Shown here piece after piece: positions 50,069 through 58,551 of a stretch of 64,000 bases of DNA (position 1 is the first letter of the stretch; every line of letters starts with the position of its first letter). The notes under the pieces were generated by a model. It saw nothing but the letters and a program-made list of their open reading frames with translations. It was not told the DNA's origin and searched no databases. The stretch covers positions 1-64,000 of the forward strand of contig FMVL01000007.1 of the NCBI GenBank assembly GCA_900102235.1. Direction: 5' to 3'. Origin of the DNA: Lachnospiraceae bacterium XBB2008. Its GTDB lineage: Bacteria > Bacillota > Clostridia > Lachnospirales > Lachnospiraceae. The position numbers and the translations under genes are program-made.

Positions 50069-50942
50069 AATTAAGAACTTCCTTTTGAATCCGGTTCCTG
50101 ACGTGCTTCTTATCGGCGCTCCAGAGCGGAGCGATCAGAAGTTTTTTGTCACCGTCTCCCGTTAACCTGTGTATAACGATCCTTTCCGGTATGATTTTAA
50201 CACATTCCTTCAGTATATCGATATATTCGTCTTCAGAAAGCACCCGTACACGGCCTTCTTCATATTCGCGGGCCAGATCGGTTCCCTTCAGTACATGTAA
50301 AAGTTGCAGTTTGATGCCCGATACAGGGCTGTTGCAGACATATTTGACCGTTTCGGTCATATCTGACAGGGATTCTCCGGGAAGTCCGAGGATCACATGC
50401 GTGATAACTTCTATTCCGCGATCTGACAGTTTTTTAACGGCTTCATCATACACATTCAGACCATATCCTCTGCGGATATAATCTGCCGTACGCTCATGTA
50501 TGGTCTGGAGACCGAGTTCCACCCATACGGGTTTTATATCATTGATACGGGATAAGAGTTCCAGGACTTCGTCTGAAAGACAGTCCGGCCTGGTCGCTAT
50601 AGACAGGGCGACTATGTCAGGATGTTCCACGGCCTCCGTATAGAGAGCTTTAAGTCTGCCGATCGGAGCATAGGTGCCGGTATATGCCTGAAAATATGCG
50701 ATATATTTACACTCTCGGTCACCGATCTTATCTTTCAGGAGCGCTTTGCCCTCCTCTATCTGATCGGATACGGATAAAGCGGGATCGGAAGCAAATTCCC
50801 CGCTTCCTCCCGCAGAACAAAAGATACACCCGCCCGTACCGAGAGTACCGTCCCGGTTCGGACAGGTGAAATTACCGTTTAGAGCTATTTTATAAACTTT
50901 ACATCCGAATCTTGCTTTAAGATGATCGTTAAGCAGCAACAA
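50052..50942 (-). CDS. YhcC-type radical SAM protein (TIGR01212 family)
   Basis: A radical SAM protein of the TIGR01212/YhcC type, with unknown reaction. The 4Fe-4S cluster motif is FTCPNRDGTLGTGGCIFCSAGG near residues 25-46, a longer spacing than the classical CxxxCxxC and typical of this group. AYFQAYTGTYAPIGRLKALY near 86, SIATRPDCL near 114 and VELGLQT near 140 are shared. LQLLHVLKGTDLA near 225 is the usual C-terminal marker. Length 296. It starts 22 bases after the CDF gene and overlaps hflX by 17 bases. Presumed role in tRNA or metabolite modification is unproven. Confidence 0.85.
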   Translation of the reverse strand: MLLLNDHLKARFGCKVYKIALNGNFTCPNRDGTLGTGGCIFCSAGGSGEFASDPALSVSDQIEEGKALLKDKIGDRECKYIAYFQAYTGTYAPIGRLKALYTEAVEHPDIVALSIATRPDCLSDEVLELLSRINDIKPVWVELGLQTIHERTADYIRRGYGLNVYDEAVKKLSDRGIEVITHVILGLPGESLSDMTETVKYVCNSPVSGIKLQLLHVLKGTDLAREYEEGRVRVLSEDEYIDILKECVKIIPERIVIHRLTGDGDKKLLIAPLWSADKKHVRNRIQKEVLNYGDGK

Positions 50943-50964
50943 AATACGTTTCGCTATCTTTCTT

Positions 50965-52101
50965 TTATATTATCTCACCGTAATCCATATCCATGGCAGG
51001 TGTGAAATCAATGTCGGGATAAGTATCTTTAAGATCGTTCAAGACCTTAATAAAAACAGCCTGGCGGCTGGGCGCATCAAAACTGATGACCACATCAAAC
51101 CTGACAGAATTATCCTTCTTATTGAAGTGAAAGCCGTGCATGCCCTTAACATATTCATGAGACATCACACGTTTTTCAATCTCATCCTGTAATCCGATCA
51201 CCTCTTCATCCTGAGTATTAACCGAATAAAACCCTATGGCTGTCAGGATCACATGATGTGTCTGATATACCTTGACCATGATCTCACGGGAAAGCTCATC
51301 AAGCCTGTCGGGTGAGATCGTGTCCTCAACCTCTACATGTACCGAGCCGTTATAGGTATCGGGACCGTAGTTGTGAAGGATCAGGTCATATGCCCCCTTA
51401 ACCTCGGGAAAAGTGCGCACGGTAGCCTTGATGTCCTGGATAAGTTTCGCATCTCCGGGTTCTCCCAGCAGTTTCGATACCGTCTCCGAGATCATATCGA
51501 AACCGGCTTTTATGATGACAAGCGAGATCACGGCGCCCAGATATGCTTCGAGCGATAATCCCGAGAAAATAAAGATGAAAGCTGCGATCAATGTTGCCGC
51601 CGATATAACGGAATCAAGCAGAGCATCTTTACCGGAATTGATCAGGGAATCCGAATTTACCCTGTCCCCTGTCTTTTTGACATACAGCCCGAGAAATATC
51701 TTTGCAAATACGGCAACTCCGACTATTATGAGCGTTACCGTCGAATAATCAGGTGTTTCCGGATGAATGATCTTCTTTATGGATTCGATCAGCGAAGTGA
51801 TACCGGCATATAGCACGATCAGTGATATCACGAGGGAACTTAAGTACTCCACTCGACCGTATCCGAAAGGGTGCTTTTTATCCGCTTCGCGGCCGGCAAG
51901 CTTGGCCCCCAGGATCGTGATCACGCTGCTTAAGGCATCGGACAGGTTATTAACGGCATCCAAAACGATCGCGATGGAATTGCTTAACAGTCCTACGGTT
52001 GCCTTGAATGCAACAAGGAGCAGGTTTACGGCTATCCCTGTCACGGAAGTTTTGACTATGACTTTTTCTCTGTTTCCGTTCTCTTCAACAGGCACGTTCA
52101 C
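50965..52101 (-). CDS. Cation diffusion facilitator family transporter
   Basis: CDF transporters export divalent metals such as zinc, iron or manganese in exchange for protons. Six membrane segments are predicted in the first 215 residues, with VLDAVNNLSDALSSVITI (membrane metal-site region) near 43-60 and the histidine/aspartate-rich loop ADKKHPFGYGRVEYLSS near 73-90. A C-terminal cytoplasmic domain of about 150 residues follows (VHVEVEDTISPDRLDELSREI, then GFHFNKK), longer than in FieF. Metal specificity is unclear. The gene starts 2 bases after the OhrR-type regulator's stop and belongs to the same transcript as the glutathione peroxidase, suggesting metal stress and peroxide stress are tied. 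Confidence 0.9.
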   Translation of the reverse strand: MNVPVEENGNREKVIVKTSVTGIAVNLLLVAFKATVGLLSNSIAIVLDAVNNLSDALSSVITILGAKLAGREADKKHPFGYGRVEYLSSLVISLIVLYAGITSLIESIKKIIHPETPDYSTVTLIIVGVAVFAKIFLGLYVKKTGDRVNSDSLINSGKDALLDSVISAATLIAAFIFIFSGLSLEAYLGAVISLVIIKAGFDMISETVSKLLGEPGDAKLIQDIKATVRTFPEVKGAYDLILHNYGPDTYNGSVHVEVEDTISPDRLDELSREIMVKVYQTHHVILTAIGFYSVNTQDEEVIGLQDEIEKRVMSHEYVKGMHGFHFNKKDNSVRFDVVISFDAPSRQAVFIKVLNDLKDTYPDIDFTPAMDMDYGEII

Positions 52102-52103
52102 GG

Positions 52104-52538
52104 TCAGTCTTCCTCCATGACTTTGTATAATATGCGATAGAGCTCCTTAACATCGTTTTCGTTGAGATTACCGACAGCAGAGGCAACTTTGCCTGGGATA
52201 TCCTTACACTCTTCCTTAAGAGCCTCTCCTTTGCCGGTCAGACGGATACATGTGATCCTCTCGTCTTCAACTGACCGTTTTCTGGTCACATATCCTTCTT
52301 TCTCAAGTTTTTTCAGAAGCGGTGTAAGCGTCCCGGCGTCAAGCTTGAGCATGCGTCCGAGTTCGCCTACATTCACTTCTTCTTTTTCCCACAGGACCAT
52401 GAATACGATGTATTGCGTATAAGTAAGTCCCAGAGGCTTAAGATACGGTGTATATGCATTCGTTATCTTACGAGCGCATGCATATAACGGAAAACACAGT
52501 TGATTCTTGAGTTTAAGCTGTTCGTAAGTCTGCGCCAT
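52104..52538 (-). CDS. OhrR-type MarR family peroxide-sensing regulator
   Basis: A MarR-type repressor closest to OhrR. The redox-sensing cysteine is C15 in KNQLCFPLYACARKITNAY, at the same position as in B. subtilis OhrR (where the sequence is NQLCFLLYASSREMT). A winged helix-turn-helix follows (GELGRMLKLDAGTLTPLLKKLEKEGYVTRKRSVEDERITCIRLT), nearly identical in layout to OhrR. Oxidation of C15 by organic hydroperoxide should lift repression. It lies 22 bases after the peroxidase gene and 2 before the CDF gene, so the operon is probably self-controlled. An operator candidate overlaps the promoter at 53145. Confidence 0.88.
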   Translation of the reverse strand: MAQTYEQLKLKNQLCFPLYACARKITNAYTPYLKPLGLTYTQYIVFMVLWEKEEVNVGELGRMLKLDAGTLTPLLKKLEKEGYVTRKRSVEDERITCIRLTGKGEALKEECKDIPGKVASAVGNLNENDVKELYRILYKVMEED

Positions 52539-52560
52539 GACTGCTCCTTAAAAGTAAGTA

Positions 52561-53106
52561 TTATATAAGTGATGCCACACATTCGGCTACATCTTCCATT
52601 TTAGCCGTAGGCTCGAATCTTGCAACCACATTTCCTTCACGATCGATGACAAATTTCGTAAAGTTCCACTTGATATCGGGATTATTCTTATAATCCTTGT
52701 CGATCTTCTTGAGCATGGTCGACATTGCCAGTGCCTTGGGGCCCTTACCGAAACCTTCGAATCCCTTCTGGCTCTTCAGATAGGTGAAAAGAGGTATCGC
52801 GTTCTCACCGTTGATATCGGCTTTCTTCATCTGAGGGAACTGGGTCTTGTATTTAAGTGTGCAGAACTCATGGATCTCATCGTCGGTTCCGGGAGTCTGT
52901 CCGGCAAACTGGTTGCAGGGAACGTCGATCACTTCAAATCCCTGATCATGGTACTTCTCATACATATCTTCGATGTCTTTGTAATGAGGTGTAAATCCGC
53001 ATCCTGTTGCGGTATTCACTACCAGTACCACCTTACCCTCGTAATCCTTCATTGAAATAACATCACCGTTTGCTGCAACTACGCTCTGATCATAAAATGT
53101 GCTCAT
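52561..53106 (-). CDS. Glutathione peroxidase-family thiol peroxidase
   Basis: Glutathione peroxidase family, here likely thioredoxin- or other thiol-dependent. The peroxidatic residue is a cysteine, not selenocysteine, in NTATGCGFTPHYKDIEDMYEKY near residues 31-52. EVIDVPCNQFAGQTPGTDDEIHEFC contains the Q of the catalytic triad and a second cysteine; the W/N part is in IKWNFTKFVIDREGNV near 150. Length 181 is normal. It is the first gene of an operon with an OhrR-type regulator, a CDF exporter, a radical SAM protein and hflX. The promoter upstream is strong (TTGACA/TATAAT). Confidence 0.93.
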   Translation of the reverse strand: MSTFYDQSVVAANGDVISMKDYEGKVVLVVNTATGCGFTPHYKDIEDMYEKYHDQGFEVIDVPCNQFAGQTPGTDDEIHEFCTLKYKTQFPQMKKADINGENAIPLFTYLKSQKGFEGFGKGPKALAMSTMLKKIDKDYKNNPDIKWNFTKFVIDREGNVVARFEPTAKMEDVAECVASLI

Positions 53107-53144
53107 ATTATTTATCTCCTTATATGGTTGTTTTCTTTTGTCAT

Positions 53145-53189
53145 ATTATATTTGATACAATATATATTTGTCAACTATATTTTATCAAA
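53145..53189 (-). promoter_or_regulatory. Promoter and probable OhrR operator of the peroxidase operon
   Basis: On the minus strand TTGACA (53174-53169), 18-base spacer, TATAAT (53150-53145), a near-consensus promoter. In the spacer and -35, the plus strand reads TACAA-TATATAT-TTGTC (53156-53172), similar to the OhrR box TACAATTnAATTGTA. An outer pair TTTGATA/TATCAAA (53151-53157 and 53183-53189) flanks it. Confidence 0.6.
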
Positions 53190-53218
53190 TATTTTTTCTG
53201 TGGGAAAAATCGATGCTT

Positions 53219-54538
53219 TCAGACCTTCTTGAGCATGAGTACCACAACGAATCCGTTGTCATTGAAGTATTCCATATCGCCGCCCTGCTTAAGCATGTAT
53301 TGCTTAACAAGATACATGCCCATCCCGTATCCGTTCTGCCCTTCCGAATTGGCGCCTCTGTAGTATTTCTGCGCAAGGAGAGGCAGATCGTCTTCATCGA
53401 CACCGGGGCCTGAATCCTTGATCCTGATCCGTACAAAACCTCCGGATGAACCGTCGGGCATCAGCATGTCATTGATCTCATCAAAAAATACGTGTATATC
53501 CGTACCGGCATACTTAACGGAATTACCGACTATATTATCTATGACCTGCTCCATCCTCTGCCTGTCCATGTATATCAGACATGAAGGAATATGGTTTTCC
53601 AGGATTATATTGCCATAATTGGCGATTCTTTTGAAATAGTCTTCGATATATGTTGAATACTCTTCGACCGGAAGAACGCTTACCTTCTCGGAATCTTCGA
53701 GGTTTGAATGGATCAGATCAGCCATGATCGACTGGATCGTGTGCGTCTTGGATGTGATGACATTTATCTTTTCCAGAGAATCGTTTATCTCTTTGAATTC
53801 TTCTTCGAATGCTTCACCATCTTCGTTCAGCCCCGCCAGTCTTCTCCTGAACTTGACATCAAGGACCTCGCATGTGGCTTCAATAACAGCTACCGGAGTC
53901 TTAACATCATGACTCAAAGATGATACGAGTTCCTTACGGGCGATCTCTGCTTCAATACGACGCTTCTGAGAATTCTTCAGTTCCTCTCTCATTATATCGA
54001 AGGCCTCGGAAAAGCCCCCGAACAGGTTGTTGCGCCTGATGGGAAGTGATGCATCCAGATTACCCTTTGCCAGCTCTTCGGAGAAGCTTTTGAGATCATT
54101 TACCGGTCTGATATATGACAGATAGACAACAAGAATGACACCATATCCCATAAGGAGCACTGCGATCCATATAAAAAGGGAATAAGTGAGAAACTGTCCG
54201 CCGTAGAAATCCTGTTTTTCCTGCTTGTCCAGCCAGGCTACCTTTCCGAGATAATCTCCGTCGACGACCAGATCGAGAACAAATGCTTCTTTGCTGTATA
54301 ATTCGGCAAGCTCGGGATCATTGAGCTGCTTCGAATAGATGATATTACATGCATACTGGTTTTCGATCGCTTCAATATCCCTGCCGCTTGCAATATCGGC
54401 TTCAATCTTATACATAAGGTCGTTATAGTATACGATATCTCTCTTTAGGACAGTGGTCTGTCTGAAGAGAAGAAAGAATGTATACAATATAACGAGCATA
54501 AACAGTGTAAATATCGTGACTATTCTTCTGAGCCGCAT
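53219..54538 (-). CDS. OmpR-family partner sensor histidine kinase
   Basis: A two-component kinase with two membrane helices (about residues 5-27 and 115-140), an extracytoplasmic domain of about 85 residues between them, a HAMP-like linker, and a core. The H-box is SSLSHDVKTPVAVIEATCEVL (about 205-225, phospho-acceptor His). The ATPase domain has VGNSVKYAGTDI (N-box), RIKDSGPGVDEDDLP (G1) and GYGMGMYLVKQYM (G2). It overlaps the regulator's gene. Start is uncertain: ATG 54538 (MRLRRIV) places the first helix properly; the reading to 54565 adds nine residues inside the regulator. It belongs with the ABC permease system upstream. Confidence 0.92.
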   Translation of the reverse strand: MRLRRIVTIFTLFMLVILYTFFLLFRQTTVLKRDIVYYNDLMYKIEADIASGRDIEAIENQYACNIIYSKQLNDPELAELYSKEAFVLDLVVDGDYLGKVAWLDKQEKQDFYGGQFLTYSLFIWIAVLLMGYGVILVVYLSYIRPVNDLKSFSEELAKGNLDASLPIRRNNLFGGFSEAFDIMREELKNSQKRRIEAEIARKELVSSLSHDVKTPVAVIEATCEVLDVKFRRRLAGLNEDGEAFEEEFKEINDSLEKINVITSKTHTIQSIMADLIHSNLEDSEKVSVLPVEEYSTYIEDYFKRIANYGNIILENHIPSCLIYMDRQRMEQVIDNIVGNSVKYAGTDIHVFFDEINDMLMPDGSSGGFVRIRIKDSGPGVDEDDLPLLAQKYYRGANSEGQNGYGMGMYLVKQYMLKQGGDMEYFNDNGFVVVLMLKKV

Positions 54539-55260
54539 AATTTCAGATAGTATCCCGTCCCCCATACTGTCCTGATGAGTTCGGGTTCGTTAGGATCCTT
54601 TTCGAGTTTCTCGCGAAGTTTTCTGATATGAACATTCAATGTACCGTCGCCGTAAAATGCATCCCCCCAGACTTCCTCAAAGAGTTCTTCCTTTTTGACG
54701 ATGGTATCATGATGTCTGTATAAAGCATCCAAAAGAGCATATTCCTTGGCTTTGAGCTGTACGTGCCTGCCTTCGTACACAACGGACATGGTCCCCGGGT
54801 CAAGCTGTAATTTTGCCAAAGATTCCTGAGCGTCCGTTGATCCGCCGCTTTCATCCGTAGTCTGATCATAAGAAAGCTGACCGGATTCACGGGATGAATC
54901 GATCCGTTTGAGCAAAACCTTAACTTTCGCCAGGATCACAGACAGACTGTATGGTTTCTTGATATAGTCATCTCCGCCGATCGAGAGTGCGATCAGCACA
55001 TCATCATCGCTCTGTCTTGCACTTATGAACAGGATCGGCATATTGTAATCCTCGCGAAGTCGCTTGCAGACCTCAAAACCGGTACCGTCCTTTAAGTTTA
55101 TGTCAAGAAGCACAATATCTGCGCTGTTGTCCTTAAAGAAATCAAAGCAGGCCTCCGCGCCCGTAACATAGTACGTGGAGACCTCAAACATCTTAAAATA
55201 TTCAGCCGTCATTTCGGCCAGTTCTGCTTCATCATCAACGATCAGACATCTGTAGTGCAT
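54520..55260 (-). CDS. OmpR-family response regulator
   Basis: The receiver domain carries the acidic pair DDEAELAEM near residues 9-17, phospho-acceptor aspartate in VLLDINLKDGTG near 52, and K in YIKKPYS near 103. The C-terminal winged helix (about 155-245; KLREKLEKDPNEPELIRTVWGTGYYL) is OmpR-type. I use ATG 55260 (MHYRCLIVDDE) with AAGGAA 8 bases upstream; the longer reading to 55281 has no support. It overlaps the kinase gene. The regulator probably controls the adjacent adaptor-ATPase-permease genes, as in VncRS and BceRS-type systems that respond to antimicrobial peptides, an inference from gene order. Confidence 0.95.
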   Translation of the reverse strand: MHYRCLIVDDEAELAEMTAEYFKMFEVSTYYVTGAEACFDFFKDNSADIVLLDINLKDGTGFEVCKRLREDYNMPILFISARQSDDDVLIALSIGGDDYIKKPYSLSVILAKVKVLLKRIDSSRESGQLSYDQTTDESGGSTDAQESLAKLQLDPGTMSVVYEGRHVQLKAKEYALLDALYRHHDTIVKKEELFEEVWGDAFYGDGTLNVHIRKLREKLEKDPNEPELIRTVWGTGYYLKLCGSEE

Positions 55261-55301
55261 ATTTTTTCCTTCTTCACACACAAGTATATCATATCACAGA
55301 G

Positions 55302-57689
55302 TTACTCTTCCGTTATCATCTTTACGGGTTCGAGTTTTCGTATGCGTCTTCCGACGGAAGCCGATGTAAACATGGCTATTCCCGCGATCAGAATAAACGC
55401 GATAACATACGAGGAAGGATTGATGAAGAAATCAGCTTTTTTGAATCCGAACAGCGAGAACATGAGCGTCATGATGTTCTGTCCGAATGCTGTCGCAAAT
55501 ATGAGGCCCGGTATCATGCCAAGAAGCACTGCCGGCATGTTTGAGAACATGGTCTGTACTATAAGCTGCGAAGATGTATATCCCAGCGCCTTGCTGACAC
55601 CTAAGTTTCTCCAGGTCCTGGTGATCTGAGTCCTGATGATGAGGGACTCCACAAATGCTACTACCAGAGCCGTTACCAGCGCAATGACTAGCGCCACTGC
55701 TTTGATCCCGAGTTTGACCACACCTATGACGCCCTGTACGTTTTCCTGGAAATCACTGACTTCGACATCGGGATAGATCTCTTTGAATTCCTTTTCAAAA
55801 TCTGCCATATCATATCCGTTTTTCAGAAATATGAGATAGGAAAAATCCGAGGGCATGCCGACAAGCCTTTCCTCCGCTTCCAGCGGCATATATGCCATAT
55901 AGCCCATATTGTTGATAACCTGGCAGAGGCCTGTAACGATAAATGATTCTTCACGGTTACCGCTTCTTACGGTTACCACATCGCCGACACCAACCTTTAG
56001 TTTGTTTGCGGCATTGGTCGCGAACATCATCTCATTGGAATGAACCGGGAACCGCCCTTCAACCACAGAGATCCCGTGAATATTTGAAGTATCGGTAAAA
56101 CATCTGGTTGTGCAGGTCCATTCTTTCCTGACTTTGCGGGAAGTATAGTTAAATGCGAGCCAGTCCTCTCCGTATTCATAATCCACACTTGTCATGCTGT
56201 TCAGTACTGCTTCCATCGCTTGATCGCCCGATACGGCCACATCGGCATAATCAACTCCGGCCATGCTCACCACGGTATAGTCATCGGAAAAAGTATCGGC
56301 AGTGCCAAGCCCCAGAAGTACCGAGGCGGTAAGCAGCATGACGATGAGCAGGATACCGGTCTGATTCTTAAATCTTCCGAAGGTCTCCTTAAGCGCAAGC
56401 GTGACTGATACAGGAAATATGCTTTTCTCAAAAGGAAAGAAGTTCTTCTTGAAATTATGTGCATTGATACCGCCGCGCAGAGCATCTAAAACGGTGGTCC
56501 TCGAATAATCTCTGCCTATGACCAGAGTGAGCAGACCGACGATCAAGCATAATACGACCAGAGATATGACCGCTACGGACAGATTAACAGGCTGATTCCA
56601 GGGAAGCCCCAGTGTCATCAGGATTATTACACTGATCTTATCTATAGATAATGCACCCAACACGATGCCTATGAAACATCCGGCAAACGCTACCGATACA
56701 AGCTGCACCAGGAGCGTATATACAAGTTCTCTGACTGTATAGCCACTGGCCTCCATTATGGCCGTATTCTTCATATTGGTCATTATGAAATTCTTGACGG
56801 AGAAATGTATGATGACCATCGCGATGATGAATATGATCAGCGCAAACACGAAGAGTATCGCTATGAACATAAGCGGAAGTATCATCGCCGAAGTGTGTAA
56901 CATCGAATAAGGAACGTTATTTGTTATCCCGCCCGTATAATCCGGATGAGATGCTCGATATTCGGTAAGCCAGTCATTTACTTCGTTAAAGATCTCGTCG
57001 CATATATCGTTCGGATCCAGATTTTTGCGAAAGACCTCCTTCGTCAGTCTTACTTTATGGAAATCTTCCAAAACAGCGGCCTGTGGATTTTCGAATAAAA
57101 TATCGTTGTAGACATCATCGGAAACGTATACCAGATATTCTCCCAGGTTCATCGGAGAACAATAAATCGAATCCTCGGCAAATCCGGCTACATTCAGATC
57201 ATATATATTATCACTTATCTTGATCCGGAGAATTTCACCGATCTGAAACTGTGTGCTCATCCGGATGGGAAGTATGATATCATTGCCGCTTAATCTTCCT
57301 GTATCCACACTGATCCTGTGGACCTTTATATCGTGATCATATGAAATAAAGGTAAAAGCATATTCCGCGAGGTTTTTGTCGTTCTTATGACCGTACTTGG
57401 ATGTGGAAACGCCACAGCTCTGAGTGATCTCATAATCAGCTACGTAAGGGCATCCCGTGATGACCTCATCCAGTTTGTTTCTCACGATATCATCCGTAGT
57501 CGCAAAGAAGATAATGTCAGCACCATTATTCTGTGCATGTACACGGTCTATCACTTTGCCTATATCGACCATGAAAGACATGCTTAAGAATATGAGAAAT
57601 GATGTGATCAGAGTCATCAGAAAGAATGTGATCATATCATTCTTCTGTTTCCTGATATTGTTTTTGGCTATAAAGAAATATCTGTACAT
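55302..57689 (-). CDS. FtsX-type ABC transporter permease
   Basis: A 795-residue membrane protein with two FtsX-like halves. The first half has a membrane helix near residues 20-40, a large extracytoplasmic region (about 45-260), and three helices near 270-385. The second has another large loop (about 460-660) and three further helices near 670-780, ending in FTSASVGRRIRKLEPVKMITEE. This is the MacB/LolC-like topology used by ABC systems that move or sense peptides and lipids, rather than a channel importer. It follows the ATPase gene (21-base gap) and precedes the regulator. It is preceded by the adaptor protein gene, so the three form a tripartite-like set in a Gram-positive cell. Confidence 0.9.
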   Translation of the reverse strand: MYRYFFIAKNNIRKQKNDMITFFLMTLITSFLIFLSMSFMVDIGKVIDRVHAQNNGADIIFFATTDDIVRNKLDEVITGCPYVADYEITQSCGVSTSKYGHKNDKNLAEYAFTFISYDHDIKVHRISVDTGRLSGNDIILPIRMSTQFQIGEILRIKISDNIYDLNVAGFAEDSIYCSPMNLGEYLVYVSDDVYNDILFENPQAAVLEDFHKVRLTKEVFRKNLDPNDICDEIFNEVNDWLTEYRASHPDYTGGITNNVPYSMLHTSAMILPLMFIAILFVFALIIFIIAMVIIHFSVKNFIMTNMKNTAIMEASGYTVRELVYTLLVQLVSVAFAGCFIGIVLGALSIDKISVIILMTLGLPWNQPVNLSVAVISLVVLCLIVGLLTLVIGRDYSRTTVLDALRGGINAHNFKKNFFPFEKSIFPVSVTLALKETFGRFKNQTGILLIVMLLTASVLLGLGTADTFSDDYTVVSMAGVDYADVAVSGDQAMEAVLNSMTSVDYEYGEDWLAFNYTSRKVRKEWTCTTRCFTDTSNIHGISVVEGRFPVHSNEMMFATNAANKLKVGVGDVVTVRSGNREESFIVTGLCQVINNMGYMAYMPLEAEERLVGMPSDFSYLIFLKNGYDMADFEKEFKEIYPDVEVSDFQENVQGVIGVVKLGIKAVALVIALVTALVVAFVESLIIRTQITRTWRNLGVSKALGYTSSQLIVQTMFSNMPAVLLGMIPGLIFATAFGQNIMTLMFSLFGFKKADFFINPSSYVIAFILIAGIAMFTSASVGRRIRKLEPVKMITEE

Positions 57690-57710
57690 CTTCAGCTACC
57701 TTTGTCCGGA

Positions 57711-58547
57711 TCACCAGCCCATATCCTGGAGGAAGTCTTTAAGTTTTGCATGACGGGCTTTGGCTTCTTCAAGATTGGGATTGGATTCATCCTTATAATC
57801 ACCAACGTAAGGTCCTAAGTCGATCTCGTCCGAGATGATACCGTCGGCGAGATATATTATGCGGTTCCCGCGTTCAGCGGCCTTGAGCGTATGTGTTACC
57901 ATGACTATGCTCTGACCTTCGTTATTCAAGTCCGAGAGTATATTTAAGACATTCTCGGTATTCTGCGAGTTAAGAGCACCCGTTGGCTCATCGGCAAACA
58001 GCACTTCCGGACTGTTGATGACTCCTCTGACCACGGCGACTCTCTGCTGCTGTCCTCCTGACATCTGCGTGGGGAACTTATTCCAGTCACCTTCACCTAT
58101 CTCAACTCTTTTGAGCAGCTCCTTGGCCTTATCGGCCAGTTCTTTTCTGTTGCTGTGCTTGAGCAGACCGCAGACCATGATATTGTCAAGTGCGCTCATC
58201 GAGTCGTTTAAGTAGTTCTGCTGGAACACAAATCCCACATGATCCCGTCGGAACATGGCCAGTTTATCGTTGCTGAATTTGGATATTTCAGTATCCGCGA
58301 TCGTCTTGTCGCCTTTTTCAGATGAAGATACCGTATGGTAGGTGATCGTACCCAGTGTGGGGCGATCCATACCGGACAGCGCATACAGAAGTGTACTCTT
58401 TCCTGATCCGGAGTTTCCCATTATTACGGTAAAATCGCCCTTATAGATCGACAGATTCAGGTTTTTTAAGACATGCTGCTGTACCGAATCGTTGGAAAAG
58501 GTTTTTGACAGGTCTTTGGCTGTTAAGATTTGGCTTTTGGATTCCAT
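57711..58547 (-). CDS. ABC transporter ATP-binding protein (MacB/LolD-type)
   Basis: ATPase that energises the FtsX-type permease. Walker A is VIMGNSGSGKSTLLYALSG near residue 40, Q-loop in HVGFVFQQNYLNDSM near 95, signature FPTQMSGGQQQRVAVVRG near 160, Walker B and D-loop VLFADEPTGALNSQNTENVL near 185, H-loop VMVTHTLKAAERGNRI near 220. The family match is to the LolD/MacB/BceA group. Length 278 includes a short C-terminal extension. It starts 4 bases after the adaptor's stop. Confidence 0.95.
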   Translation of the reverse strand: MESKSQILTAKDLSKTFSNDSVQQHVLKNLNLSIYKGDFTVIMGNSGSGKSTLLYALSGMDRPTLGTITYHTVSSSEKGDKTIADTEISKFSNDKLAMFRRDHVGFVFQQNYLNDSMSALDNIMVCGLLKHSNRKELADKAKELLKRVEIGEGDWNKFPTQMSGGQQQRVAVVRGVINSPEVLFADEPTGALNSQNTENVLNILSDLNNEGQSIVMVTHTLKAAERGNRIIYLADGIISDEIDLGPYVGDYKDESNPNLEEAKARHAKLKDFLQDMGW

Positions 58548-58551
58548 AGTT

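Noticed and set aside
52561-53106. Selenoprotein form of glutathione peroxidase
   Set aside because: The peroxidatic codon encodes cysteine (TATGCGFTP), not TGA.
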